Counted from the stretch's first letter, positions 1 to 11,419 are shown. The stretch: DNA of 64,000 nucleotides from Adiantum capillus-veneris (GCA_014529385.2 CM043958.1:77500669-77564668); one strand, 5' to 3'. The notes: generated by a model from the sequence alone, not told the origin. Numbers and translations are program-made.

Positions 1-755
1 GGCTCACAGTTCTTGGAGGCGTGTCACATACGACACGGGCGCATCTACACACAGGCTGTAGGCGACATCCACTAGTTCATCAGGTAGCTTGTGTTTGCTG
101 CTTGATATTCCAGATTTCATCCTGACATTGCAGGTACTTCCACATGGGATGTATTGTCAGAGATGATGTATGTTTGTGGAGGGTTTGCTGGCTGTGAGTC
201 ACGCAGCAAACAACCGCCGCAGCGGTTACAACATATAGTGCGAAATTTGTGGATGTATGACTTTGTGGGAAGTCTATGTACTGTCAGATTTACTGCAGCC
301 TTTGTTGAGGGTCGAGTGAGGTTTTATTGAGCTGGGGGATTCTCGAATGTTGAGATCCTTTCGGTGATACAGGTCTTGGAGCGATCCCTCGAGCACCCTT
401 AGATAGGCAGCTAGGATGTATTGACTGTGAGTTAGACACTTGGGATTGCATCTTTGCTTTACTGCCGTTGAGGCATTGTCACAGTCTATGCTTACAGGAC
501 AGTGAGAGACAGTACAAGTGCAGGACAGGTTTACCCGCATCTTACAGTGTCAGAGAGACAGTGTTTTTTGAGCTGTTTTTTGGTCTGTTTTTTAGTACAC
601 TAGAGCCATTTTACAAAGGAGACTCTGCCAAAATTTATGCAGAATTTGAAGCTTTCTTGGCTCATTTGACAGGTTGATATTGGTTCAGAGGTCAGTTTAC
701 AAGGGAAACTCTGCCGAATTTTTCCCAGGAAAGTAAACCATTGTGAAGCGTAGCT
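1..755 (+). other. leader of copia A, no gene
   Basis: No convincing reading frame, LTR or primer binding site is visible. Two diverged direct repeats (about 608-645 and 692-730, sharing TTTACAA-GG-GA-ACTCTGCC) lie just before the gag start and look like a leader repeat. The stretch is read as the 5' untranslated part of copia A; where the leader begins is unknown. Confidence 0.4.
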
Positions 756-1499
756 ATGGCTGGATCACAGGACACTGTTCTTTACAATATCAAGAAGCTG
801 GATGGAAACAATTTCCCATTGTGGAAGAAGCAGATTTGGCACGTGTTGGTACAAAAGAAGCAGATAAAACCTATAAAGCTCAAGGGGATAAAACTAGAAG
901 ATATGGACGAAGATGAATGGAGCGAAATGGATGAATTGGCACTTTCTACCATTATGCTGACTTTGGCAGAAAGCGTTTACTTCAATGTAGCAGACGAGAT
1001 GTCGGCTTATCAAGCATGGTTAAAGCTGAGTGATCTTTATGAGAAGCAGAGTGCAGCTTCACAGGTATACTGGCTTAAGAAGCTTGTTGACTTGAAGATG
1101 AAAGAAGGGACACCTATGTCCAATCATCTGAATGAATTCAACACAATCTACAGTCAGTTGTCAGCTCAAGGTGTCAATTTTGATGAACCTGTTAGAGCTA
1201 TGTTCCTATTGATCACATTGCCGGAAAGTTGGGACATTTTTCGAACAGCTTTGAGTAATTCTGCACCTCCAGATGGTTTGAACATAGCAGGTGTAGAAGG
1301 AAGTCTGCTTACTGAAGAAACCAATAGAAAGACAATGGACAAAGGCAAAGGAACAGCCTTAGTTGTCAGGGGAAGGACCAAAGAAAAGTACAAAGGTGGA
1401 AAGAGGAATCAATCTCGTAGCAAGTCCCGCAGTGCTAAAGGCAAGAGTGACATAGAATGTTACCATTGTGGCAAGAAGGGTCACATGAAAAGAGACTGA
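756..1499 (+). pseudogene. copia A Gag, ended by a stop in its zinc knuckle
   Basis: 247 residues. The N-terminal part has the copia Gag pattern: a KLDGNNFPLWKKQ motif near residues 14-26, then a helical domain in which YEKQSA and LVDLKMKEG match the UBN2-type Gag fold. Near the C terminus a basic stretch precedes a CCHC zinc knuckle (CYHCGKKGHMKRD), but a TGA stands where the fourth cysteine should be, so the knuckle is incomplete. Gag packages element RNA in cytoplasmic particles. The ATG at 756 is the first good start and gives the MAGSQ N terminus. Downstream pol is in another frame, so at least one indel lies near 1497-1510. Confidence 0.85.
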
Positions 1500-1566
1500 A
1501 GAGAATGGAAAGCAGAAAAAAGGCAAAGAGAAAGCTGAAGACCATGGTGAGAAGAACAAGTCCTCA

Positions 1567-4314
1567 GTGAAGATTCAAGAAATAAATGTGACAAACACTG
1601 TTATAGAGGATGACAGTCTAGTGTCAGGAGACATCTACTTCTTGAAGAATACAATGGACTCAGCTCTTCTTACAGCATCTGATGGAAATGCACTGCGTGA
1701 CTGGATTATAGACTTAGGGGCCTCACTTCATGTGTCTCCAAACAAGGAGTGGTTTACCTCTTATGTGACCACTAAAGATCATGTTCGGCTAGGCAATGGG
1801 CAGACATGTGAGATCTTAGGTGTTGGAGATGTTCAATTGAAGTTTCAGAATGGCTCTTCTTTCACGCTGAAGAATGTGAGACATGTTCCCGCAATTACAA
1901 AGAGCTTGATCAGCACAGGTTTACTTGATGATGCTGGCTACGTCACCACTTTTGGACAGAACATGTGGAAGATATCCAAGGGTTCTATGGCAGTAGCACA
2001 TGGAGTAAAGTCTGGAGGACTTTACATGATTTATGTATCAAATGTCTCTAAAAATGTAATCAATGTAACCGAGCAGCTGAACGTTTCTTTGTGGCATAGC
2101 CGGTTAGGACATATGTCCAAGAAGGGAATGGAAATCTTGTCTCCTTCTGGTTATTTGCCTAGCTTTTCATTTAATGATTTTGAATTTTGTGAACATTGTC
2201 TGTATGGTAAGCAAACACAGCAGCCACATAAGCATAGAAGCAGTAGAAGAGATACACAGTTGGCACTTGTTCATAGTGATTTGTGTGGACCTATGCCTAA
2301 CCTATCTCTAGGGGGAGCTTCTTACTTTATGACATTTATAGATGATTACTCGAGGAAAGTATGGGTTTACTTTCTCAAGCACAAGGATGAAGCGTTTAAT
2401 GTTTTCAAAACGTTTGTGACACTTGTGGAGAATCAGAGTGGCAAGAAGCTTAAATGCTTACGCACTGACAATGGTGGAGAGTATGTTTCAAAGGCCTTTC
2501 AGGACTTTTGTGAGTCAAAAGGTATAAAACGTGAACTTACTGCTCCTTACAATCCTCCTCAAAATGGTGTTGCTGAGAGGATGAATAGGACCATACAAGA
2601 AAAGGTCAGAAGTATGTTGTCTAATGCACAGTTGCCAAATGGGTTTTGGGCTGAAGCTGTATCAACAGCTATTCATCTTGTAAACAGATCTCCTAGCAAG
2701 GTTTTGCAGAAGGATTCAGTGCGAGAGATGGTATGGTCAGGCAAGGTGCCCTCATACAAGCATCTCAGAGTCTTTGGCTGTGAGGCATATACTCACGTTG
2801 CAAAGGAATTTAGGAACAAACTTGAGCCAAAGAGTAGAAAGTGCATCTTTCTAGGCTATGGTAATTCTGGTGAGATGGGGTACAGACTTTGGGATCCCGA
2901 ATCCAGAAAGGTTATCCGCAGCAATGATGTTCACTTTAATGAAGCCAAATATCATTCTAAACCAGAGAAAGTTGAGGAGATTAGAAGAGTTGTCTTCCAA
3001 GAAGATGGACCTGCACGTGCAAGACAAAACGTCAGGGCTCAAGAGGAGCAAGGACAGGATAGATTGGAACCACAGGTTGTGGCTGAGCCTGAGCCACCTA
3101 TTGTGCATAGATCTGGACGTGTCACGCGACCTCTTGATAGGTTTGTTCCATCTATGAACTATGTCATGTTGACTGATTGCAATGAGCCTTCATGTTACAA
3201 GGAAGCAGTGCAAATGAAGGACTCCGGGAATTGGCAATTGGCCATGCATTCAGAGATGAGAGCTCTGCATAAAAACCAGACATGGAAGCTAGTTAAATTA
3301 CCACGGGGCAAAAAGGCTCTACCCTGTAAATGGGTTTACATGTATAAGATCACCGCTCATGATAGTCAGCCAAAGTACAAAGCAAGGCTTGTTGCCAAGG
3401 GCTTTAAGCAAGAACAAGGCATTGACTTTGATGAAGTCTTCTCTCCGGTGGTCAAAATGACTACATTGAGATGCTTTCTTGCATTGGTTGCCATATTAGA
3501 TTTGGTGTTGCACGAAATGGATGTCAAGACAACGTTCTTGCATGGTGATTTAGATGTGGAAATTTACATGCAGCAGCCAGAAGGGTTTGTTGAGAAAGGC
3601 GAGGAAGATTGGGTATGCCAGTTGTTAAAGAGTCTTTATGGCTTAAAACAATCACCGAGGGCATGGTACCATAAATTCCACAGGTTTATGCTTTCTCAAG
3701 GCTACAAACGTAGTGAGTTCGATCACTGTCTATATACAAAGAAGGCTAAGGATGGTAGTTGGTTGATCCTTATTTTGTATGTGGATGACATGTTGATTGC
3801 TGGCAAGCACTTGGAAGAAATTTCAGCTTTGAAGTCAAAGATGGAAAAATCGTTTGACATGAAAGACATGGGTGAGGCAAGTCATATACTTGGTATGCGC
3901 ATTGAGAGAGACAGATCAAAGAAGTTGATTTGGTTATCTCAAACAGAGTATATTGACAAGGTTTTGCAACGTTTCAATATGGAGAAGGGAAAGGCATTGA
4001 GTGTTCCATTGCCACCATATGTGAAACTTAGCAAACAAGATTGTCCTGTGTCTGAGGAAGAACAGGCTGAAATGGATAAGATTCCATATGCGTCTGCAGT
4101 GGGTAGTTTGATGTATGCAATGATTGCTACTCGCCCAGACATTGCATTTGCAGTGGGAGTAGTAAGTCGATACATGTCAAACCCAGGCAAGAAACATTGG
4201 GAGGCAGTGAAAGGAATATTGAGATACCTGAAAGCTACAAAGAGTATGCGTATATGCTATGGGAGTCAAGAGCTAAGTGTAAAGGGTTTTACAGACTCAG
4301 ATTATGCACGGTGA
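1567..4314 (+). pseudogene. copia A Pol: protease, integrase, reverse transcriptase
   Basis: 915 residues. The aspartic protease motif near residue 49 reads D-L-G-A-S instead of the usual D-S-G-A (codon TTA at 1714-1716), which should kill the protease. A pre-integrase zinc region (LWHSRLGHM, then CEHCLYGK) follows near 175-215. The integrase core has D near 238 (VHSDLCGPM), D301 (RTDNGGEY) and E337 (NGVAERMN), with the normal 35-residue D-E spacing. The reverse transcriptase carries KARLVAKGF and the catalytic YVDDML near residue 738. The frame ends at DSDYAR-stop, where RNase H should continue; the rest is found one frame over from 4304. Confidence 0.92.
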
Positions 4315-4738
4315 CTTAGACAACCGAAGGTCTACGTCAGGGTATGTCTTTACATTGGCTGGTGGAGCAGTATCATGGCGTTCTAGATTACAAGATTGTG
4401 TTACTCAGTCTACTACAGAGGCTGAATATGTTGCAGCATCAGAGGCATGCAAAGAATCAATTTGGCTTAATCGACTAGTAACAGATTTGGGAATCAAAGA
4501 AGAGATGCATGTGTTATATTGTGATAGTCAAAGTGCTATACAATTGGCTCGCAATCCAGTTTATCACTCAAAGACAAAGCATGTGGATGTGAAGTATCAT
4601 TTCATCATGGAAATGCTCGAGGATAAGCAACTTCAGCTTGTCAAAGTTCACACCACAAAAAATCCTGCTGATCTACTTACAAAAGGACTTCCCTCAGAGA
4701 GCTTTGCACATTTTCGCAAGCAGTTAGGTGTAGGGTAG
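4304..4738 (+). pseudogene. copia A RNase H domain, frameshifted from Pol
   Basis: 144 residues, overlapping the end of the pol frame by a few bases. It begins with the second half of the copia RNase H signature (RRSTSGYVFTLAGG, SWRSRLQ) and continues with TEAEYVAASEA, YCDSQSAIQLA, HTKHVDVKYHFI-like text and the terminal NPADLLTKGL motif. A single-base insertion near 4309 explains the break. RNase H removes the RNA strand during reverse transcription. The methionine opening this frame is not a real start. Confidence 0.9.
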
Positions 4739-4816
4739 TACATCACTTCTCTACATCTCTTGTATATTAGCTTGTATAGTAGCTTCTCTCACAATTAAAG
4801 TACCACATTGGACTTT

Positions 4817-4827
4817 AAGTGGGAGGT
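4817..4827 (+). promoter_or_regulatory. polypurine tract of copia A
   Basis: AAGTGGGAGGT lies directly before the TG that opens the 3' LTR, the usual place of the plus-strand priming site. It sits in the loop of an inverted repeat: CCACATTGG-CTTTA upstream and TATAAAGCCCAATGTGG inside the LTR. Confidence 0.75.
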
Positions 4828-5029
4828 TGTTGGGGTATAAAGCCCAATGTGGTCGCCCAGGTAAGTGGGCGGGCCGCCAGGTATGTACACATATTCTTTT
4901 GTTAAAACCTAATAAAAACTCACTATGCTCTACACATTATAGTAGAGCGAGTTCACCATATCGTCGTGCTCTTCTTCTCGCACTCTCTCTCGCGTCGCAC
5001 TTCCGCTCGTACTCCTTCACTATCTAACA
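4828..5029 (+). repeat. 3' LTR of copia A
   Basis: About 202 bp, starting TGTTGGGGTA and ending at or before CTAACA (TG...CA). It is placed by the polypurine tract on its left and by the first recognisable base of copia B on its right. The last 20 bp can also be aligned to copia B, so the right border may lie anywhere from about 5010 to 5029. Confidence 0.65.
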
Positions 5030-6672
5030 CCCAAATCAGCCATAAGGCATCTGAGCCATACACACTAGCTACAGAGATTTTCATGTACTCAGCCTCACAA
5101 CTAGAAGTGGCCACAGTAGGTTTCTTCTTGCTCAACCATGATATGCATGAATTGCCGAGCATGAAACAGAAACCACTAGTGGCCACTTGCGTGTCAGAAA
5201 AACCAGCCCAATCTGAGTTTGAAAAAGCATGTAAATTTGGAGGCAATGACCCCCGCTTGGGATAAAACAATCCAAGATGCAAATTGCCACTCAAGTAGCA
5301 AAAATCCTCTTAACAGCTTGCCAATGCTTAGACACTGGGCTATCCATAAATCTATTGGCTTGTGAGACTGCAGACTGAACTATCACGCCTCATGTTGCAT
5401 ACATAAATAAAGTAGCCAATAGCAGTTTGGTAAACAATGACATCGAAAGGATCACCAACATCATGAAGACTCAATTTCAAACTTGTTTCCATGGGAGTAG
5501 CAATAGGGTTGCAGTCCTGAAGTCCAAACTTACAAAGCAATGTCTCTATGTAACTTGCTTGACACAAGGCAATCCCACCATCACACTATTTAAACTGTAT
5601 GCCCAAGTATTGATGCAACAACCCCAAATCTTTCATCTTGAAAGTAGAATTCTTAAATTCAGCAGTATGTGTCTCATTGAGTCCAATGACCAACAAATTA
5701 GCAACATAAATAAAGATGATGAGAAGTACATCAGCCTCACGCTTTACATACAAAGTGCTTTCTATTGGATTGCTACAAAAGCCTCGTTAAACCAAATGAG
5801 TGTTAGCTTTCTCATACCAAGCACAAGGAGATTGCTTCAACCCATACAAAGCTTTCTTACATTTGCATACTTTATCTTCGTGCCCTTTAATGACAAAACC
5901 GTGAGACTACATTACATAAACTTCCTCAAATGTATCACCATTCAAGAAAGCAGTAGCAATATCCAATTGATGTACATCCCATCCAAAATGTAATGCCAAT
6001 GGACATAGAAAATGCATAGTAGTCATACGACAAGTGGGAGCAAAAGTCTCTTCATAATCTATGCCTTTTTGTTGTGCATAACCTTTTGCAACAAGTTAAG
6101 CCTTAGCGATCAATCTCACCATCCAGCTTACGTTTCAACTTGTAAACCCACTTCGTACCAATGGCCTCTTTGTCGAGAGGCAAATCACATAAATTTCCTT
6201 GTGCCATTTCTATAAGTGCATCATATTCTCGTTGCATGGCATCCATCAAGTTTTCAAAATTATGTGCTTCATCAAAAGACACAGGTTCCTCTATATCACA
6301 TAAACTAGAAACAGCCAAAGCATAACAATTTGATGCATACGATGCATGGTGAGAACATGAATGAGTATGACTAGACAAAGGTGCATTCAATTTACTATCA
6401 TGCAAAGTATGCACCGGCCATTTTGGCATACCTCTAGCTTTCTCATTCTCAACCCTTTCCATATAAAGTACATCATGTACATCTGCATCAGTAATAGGCT
6501 GATCCGTAGCATTTTTAGAAACCCCCATAGGCTGTACATTTGCCTCATTTGAATTTACATTCAAACTTCCACCACTAAAAAGAGGCAATAAACTATCATA
6601 AATGTCCTGTGAGCTTACATTATTGTCTCTAGTACATAACAACAAGGGCTGAACAGAATCTTTCACAAAGAC
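5013..6672 (-). mobile_element. copia relic B, same family as copia F, Pol C-terminal half only
   Basis: Read on the minus strand this matches element F (28380-33370) from its sequence near 31117 to near 32790. From right to left come the integrase tail, the linker (QPMGVSKNATDQPITDADVH), the reverse transcriptase start (KEAIGTKWVYKLKRK) and RNase H (GSLPPNLHAFSNSDWAGFSD, SCISWLSKKKPTVATSSCEAEY). Frames change several times and stops are frequent. Gag, protease and the integrase core are missing on the right, where gypsy C begins abruptly at about 6673. The RNase H end and LTR are missing on the left, where copia A sits; they may lie beyond A. Confidence 0.85.
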
Positions 6673-6710
6673 AACGTAAGAACCTTGGGCATGAATTTAC
6701 GAAGGAGACA

Positions 6711-7620
6711 TTGAAGCAAATGCAAATTGGAGATGATGGTTTCCTTAATGAAGAGGAGATTGAATGCTTTCAAGGTATGCTTGAAAATTATGGTAAATCC
6801 TTTGCCTTTGAGCCAAGTGAGATTTGGTGTGTTGATCCAAGTGTCGTCTCACCATGGATATATTCACTATTCCTCACATGCCATGGAGTTTACGTCCTAT
6901 CCTAGTTCCTAAAGCTCTTTTGACAAAGCTTAATGATTTTCTTAATGAGAAGATACAATTGGGTATTTTGGAACCATCATGCCCACCATATTCCAATCAG
7001 CAGTTCATTGTTCCAAAGAACAATGGTACCCTGAGGTTTATTCAAGACATGCAACCGGCCAATAAGGTACCAATTCGCAAAGTAGGTATAGGTCCACTTT
7101 TGGACGAGTTTGCTAAAGCCTTTATGGAAAGGGATATATATTATATGAGTGATCTCTACTCAGGATATGAGCAGTTTCAGATGGCTTTGCAGAGCAAGGA
7201 TCTTACTACAATGCATATACCTCTCGGTTTGGTAAGGATGTGCACTCTACCATAGGTTGCTACTAACTCTATAGCTCATATGATGAATGACATGAATAAG
7301 GTATTGAGGGATTTTATTCCTCATGATACTATGCCTTTGATTGATAATCTGCCTATTAAAGGATCTGAAGAAGGGTTCAAAGATGAGGTAAAAAATCAGA
7401 GGGGGTGTCGACGGTTTGTTGCCCAACATATTGCTTACTATGTGATGCCACTTTATCCAAGATTGAAGAAGTTAACTTGATACTTTCAAGGCAAAAACCA
7501 ACCTTTGGAGCTAAAGAGGTTTCAATTGTAGGGCATATGTGTGGACCAGATGGAAGATGGCCAAGTCCAGTTAAAGGTGAAGCTATACAAAGTATGAAAG
7601 AAACGATGCACATTGATTAC
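6711..7620 (+). pseudogene. gypsy C reverse transcriptase, broken
   Basis: Read across at least two frameshifts (near 6850 and 7450) and a TAG at 7253-7255. Recognisable parts in order: FVPKNNGTLRF-like fingers (FIVPKNNGTLRFIQDMQPAN), DLYSGYEQFQMAL (palm motif A), IPLGLVRMCTLP, then MNKVLRDFIPHDTMP leading to the catalytic site. The site reads L-I-D-N-L at 7337-7351, so the second catalytic aspartate is asparagine. Thumb and RNase H linker text (ILSRQKPTFGAKEVSIVGH) follows in another frame. The protein stops being readable near 7675, just before the inserted element. It is inactive as it stands. Confidence 0.75.
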
Positions 7621-7710
7621 TAAAGTTTGAAGGTTTTAGGGTGCATGTGGGTAGTCCCAAAACATAGCAATCTCACTGGACCTCCATGGTTTTTAGCTCG
7701 GGAAGAGAGA

Positions 7711-8176
7711 TGCTAATTACTACCGATGGCTTAATCATGACTTGGTTAGAGAGTAGAGAAACCTAATGGAGATGCTAATCACACTAGCACACAGATACAT
7801 AGCAATAAAGCTAGCTAGCATACCATGGTTGTGATACCGCTTGATGGGATTGAGATCATGCTAGCTAAGGTGGGTGATAGACAAACATTATGCACACATG
7901 TCAGTGTGCATAGTCTAGATTGTTACTCAAGAGAATCAAGTTCCAAGGTAGATTAACTTGGACTCAGAAACAAAATCTTGAGTAGTTGGCTAGCCCAATA
8001 CAAGATCATCAAGAGGCAAGAGACATGTAGTGCAAATGTTTGGATTGTTTATTCATAAAGAGAGCTTTATGTAGCTCAACAGCTTCACATATTTACATGT
8101 GGGATAATCCACCTCTTCTCTCATTCAATCACACCTCTTCTCTAGTGACTCTAGGACAAAGCCCATAATTCCCAAA
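7711..8176. repeat. left LTR-like repeat of the insertion in gypsy C
   Basis: About 466 bp, nearly identical to 9468-9870 (shared text includes GCTAGCTAGCATACCATGG and CACACATGTCAGTGTGCATA). It starts TGCTAATTACTACC and its end is marked by CATAATTCCCAA, the point where the right copy also ends. Confidence 0.75.
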
Positions 8177-8864
8177 AACCCTCCCCTTGGGGTTTGGACT
8201 AGGACAATACACTGAAGATTCTATAGCCACACATGATTACATATGGTATCCACATAGGATCTATGCCACTCAAGTTCTCTTCTTCATATCATAGTACTTG
8301 GTCTCTATCATCTCCGTGATATGCTTGGTGTGAAAATTTCTTGAATGCTTTGGTAGTTTTTGAAACCTTAAAACCCTTTTGCAAGCTCTAGGGAATTTCC
8401 TTATGTGAAGCACCTCTTCATCAGGGTGAAGCCCCTCTTCACATAAAGGAGTCGTACCCTTTGCTTTGAGGCTTCGGTGAATGCTTGATGCTCAAAGCTT
8501 TTTATGCACCCTTGTGAAGCTCTTTTGCTTGAATGTGTTTAAAGTTTTCTTTTTCCTTCAGTAGGGTGGGTATGTTCCTTGGTGGCCTTTGCCTTGGAGG
8601 CTCTATTGAGCTAAGGGCCTTAGAGGAGCTTAGAAACTTGGGAGATCCCCTCTCGTGGGAAGGCACCCTTAGCAAAGCCGGGTAGAGCAAGCAATTGGGC
8701 GGGTAGCTGGGCAAGCTCCGGGCAAGAGGGGTCACTACAGGCGGGAGACCCGGGCAACGGGCATAGTTGGTGGGTGAACAGGTGATCGTGAGAATGCCGG
8801 CTATGTAGGGCCGAGGACAGTGCACGCTGGCTTATAAAAGTGTTTGTGGGTGCATTTGTGACAA

Positions 8865-9095
8865 GCAAGGCTTGTAGCTTGGTTGGTAAGGCTTGAAGCT
8901 CTCAAGGAGCCCACTCAGTTTCGATCCTCACAGACTACCGCACGAGGCATTAAATATTTTGCTTGTGCGCAAAGCGCAAAGGTACCCGGGCAAAATTTGC
9001 GGCTTGAACCCAACAGCATTCCCAAGGTCAACACTATATTTCAAGAAGCTATCTGAGTGGCCATGTGCCCTTATTGTAGGAGAACCCTAAAGATA
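8865..9095 (+). mobile_element. probable tRNA-derived SINE
   Basis: A polymerase III-type internal promoter is visible. TAGCTTGGTTGG at 8875-8886 matches an A box with one deviation, and GTTTCGATCC at 8918-8927 matches a B box, 43 bases apart as in tRNA genes. The sequence between them folds poorly as a tRNA, so this is a tRNA-like head and not a working tRNA gene. The body and 3' end are not defined; the right border is a guess. It lies in the interior of the non-autonomous LTR insertion. Confidence 0.4.
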
Positions 9096-9467
9096 ATACA
9101 CTTAAGCTTGTCTTTACAGGGCTCGCACACTAGCACACACACCTAAACTTATGTGGTTAATTAAATAAGCTAATGACGCCCAAATTTGGAGCTTGAGGAT
9201 TCTAATAGGAGTTGGAGCATAGGAGATCAACACACTAACAAGAGCAATTATGAAAAGAAAACTTCTAATGCTCATGCTAATCTCCTTTCGTTAGCCTAAC
9301 AATGTGATAGTGGCACATCTTCAATGAGGGTACGTATCGCGTTGTTATTAAACCTCCAAAAGAGATTAGTGCAGCCTAATATTCAATGCAAGGGCAGTTA
9401 ATTAACGACCACAACTAGGAAGAGGGGAAGTGCTAATGTGACCTACCATAGGGAAATATTAAGAGAT

Positions 9468-10082
9468 GCTAATTACTACCAATGGCTTAATCATGACTTG
9501 GTTAGAGAGTAGAGAAACCTAATGGAGATGCTAATCACACTAGCACACAGATACATAGCAATAAAGCTAGCTAGCATACCATGGTTGTGATACCGCTTGA
9601 TGGGATTGAGATCATGCTAGCTAAGGTGGGTGATAGACAAACATTATGCACACATGTCAGTGTGCATAGTCTAGATTGTTACTCAAGAGAATCAAGTTCC
9701 AAGGTAGATTAACTTGGACTCAGAAACAAATCTTGAGTAGTTGGCTAGCCCAATACAAGATCATCAAGAGGCAAGAGACATGTAGTGCAAATATTTGGAT
9801 TGTTTATTCATAAAGAGAGCTTTATGTAGCTCAACAGCTTCACATATTTACATGTGGGATATTCACATATTCACATATTTACAAAATCTTGAGTAGTTGG
9901 CTAGCCCATCACAAGCTCATCAAGAGTCAAGAGACATGTAGTGCAAAACCTTGGATTGTTTATTTATAAAGGGAGCTTTATGTAGCTCTATAGCTTCACA
10001 AATTTACATGTGGGATACTCCACCTCTTCTCTCATTCACTCACACTCTAATGACTCTAGGACAAAGCCCATAATTCCCAACA
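9468..10082. repeat. right LTR-like repeat, with its last third duplicated
   Basis: 9468-9870 copies 7711-8110 almost exactly. From about 9885 the last third (from AATCTTGAGTAGTTGGCTAGCCC to the end) is present a second time in a more diverged form, ending ATTCCCAACA at 10082. The join at 9865-9890 contains short CACATATT repeats, which suggests slippage or unequal exchange. Confidence 0.7.
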
Positions 10083-10084
10083 CA

Positions 10085-11363
10085 ATGGAGTGACCAAGAG
10101 TACAAGAGGATATGAAAAAAGGCGTATGGTTACTTTCTAAGAGATGGTCATTTATGGAAGTAACCAAAGCATCCAGGAGGGGTACCCGCAACGGGATGTT
10201 TGCAACAAAGTAACTTAAGAGCAGCAGGTGATTCAAGAGTTTCATGAAAGCTTACGGGTTGGACACAGAGGAGTATGGGAAACCTTTGTCAAGATCAAAT
10301 ACTGTTATTGGTGGAAAGGTATGTACAAGGATGTTGCTCAATTTGTGGAGAATTGCTTAAGATGCCAGTAGTGTTCCAATGTACAATATTAAGATGGAAT
10401 ACATCCTACTTATCCACTGGCTATCCATTACAAATGGGTAGTCGATTTGATTACAATGCTAGTAAGTGTTTGGCAAATGAGGCATATTGTTCTTGCTAGG
10501 GAAGATCTTACTAATCAAGTTGAAGGGAGAGCTTTGCGTACCAAAGCTACAAGTTATATGTGCAATTTTTTCTTGAAGACGTGATTTCTAAGTACGATTG
10601 TGTCGATAAAATCACTATTGACAGAGGCGAGCTGGATGCGGATGAAGCGTGTGAGTTCTTTATTTGTTTGGGCATGAAGTTAACTCTCAATGGAAAAAGT
10701 AAAAAGGGACATCCACCTACTGTTAAAGCTCTAGCAAAGGCAAGTCAAGGGCATATTGGCGATTGGCCTAAACTTTTACCTTTTGATTTATGGGTTGATC
10801 ATACTACACATAGTTCTGTAACAAGTTTTATGCCATTTGAGCTGATATATGATTAGAAACCCATTTTGCCTAAGGAGGAAGCGATTGTGTCGTGGATTAT
10901 ATTGCCATGGGTAGAAGGTATGTCTACAACATATTTATTTGCTTTACGTATTTGCCAACTTGAGCGGCATCATGGAGATATTGAGCAAGCCAAAGCAAAG
11001 CTCAAATAAGCACAACTGAAGAATAAAGCAGTGTTTGATGAGAAGCATAGGTTGCAACCTTTTGCTATTAAAGATGGTGGTTGGGTACTTGTTTATGATA
11101 GTAGTTTGAAAGATCAACACACTACTATGCGAAAAACGGTTAAACATTGGTTTGGACCGTATGTGGTACTTCATGCTTATGACAATGCAATGCACAAATT
11201 ATGTGAGCTCGATGGCACTAACCTTAGAGTGCCTATTGGAGGGAGAAGAATTAAATTGTTTAAGAAACGGGAGGGTGAGTTTGTTTTTGAAGATCAAAGC
11301 TCAGATCAACTACCAGGAAATGATATGTATGCATCAAATGATGTGTTTGATGATGTTTTTTGA
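10085..11363 (+). pseudogene. gypsy C integrase, broken
   Basis: Read in pieces over frameshifts and stops. A zinc-binding region comes first (HESLRVGHRGVWETF, then CLRC near 10350), then the catalytic core with YKWVVDLITM near 10430 and ITIDRGELDADEA near 10612. Where the catalytic glutamate is expected (NGK-ERGH in related elements as I recall) the text is NGKSKKGH, so it seems replaced by lysine. The C-terminal domain (YDSSLKDQHTTMRK, WFGPYVVLHAYDNA, RVPIGGRRIKLFKKREG) is intact from 11031 to 11363 as a 110-residue frame. Integrase inserts element DNA in the nucleus; this copy should not. Confidence 0.75.
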
Positions 11364-11408
11364 GATGTTGATTAAGACGGTTGGCACATACCGGAGGATG
11401 TGTAGGTT

Positions 11409-11419
11409 CAGAGGGGTGG
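11409..11419 (+). promoter_or_regulatory. polypurine tract of gypsy C
   Basis: CAGAGGGGTGG directly precedes TGTTATC, the start of the 3' LTR, 46 bases after the integrase frame ends. Position and composition are typical of the plus-strand primer. Confidence 0.65.

Larger units (their letters stand above)
1..5029 (+). mobile_element. Ty1/copia retrotransposon A, 5' end outside window
   Basis: Domain order is gag, protease, integrase, reverse transcriptase, RNase H, which defines copia, not gypsy. A polypurine tract and an LTR starting TGTTGGGG follow the RNase H. No copy of that LTR is seen upstream of gag, so the 5' LTR lies left of the window or is lost. Gag and pol are in different frames, with a stop in the gag zinc knuckle and a frameshift before RNase H, so this copy cannot make a full polyprotein. 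The right end abuts a minus-strand copia relic (B); A probably inserted into B. Confidence 0.9.
7711..10082. mobile_element. non-autonomous LTR-type insertion in gypsy C
   Basis: Two long direct repeats (7711-8176 and 9468-10082) flank about 1.3 kb with no retroviral protein. This is the architecture of a non-autonomous LTR element (LARD or TRIM type). The repeats start TGCTAATTAC and end ATTCCCAACA or its decayed form. I found no matching target duplication (AGAGA on the left, CAATG on the right) and no clear initiator-methionine primer site, so the unit may be rearranged. It separates the reverse transcriptase and integrase of gypsy C, which shows it arrived later. Confidence 0.65.

Noticed and set aside
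1-755. 5' LTR of copia A within the window
   Set aside because: No stretch matches 4828-5029, and no primer site precedes gag.
8875-8945. A working tRNA gene
   Set aside because: A and B boxes are present, but acceptor and anticodon stems do not pair; read as a SINE head.
7711-10082. Clean target duplication around the insertion in gypsy C
   Set aside because: The flanks AGAGA and CAATG do not match, so the borders or the event are uncertain.
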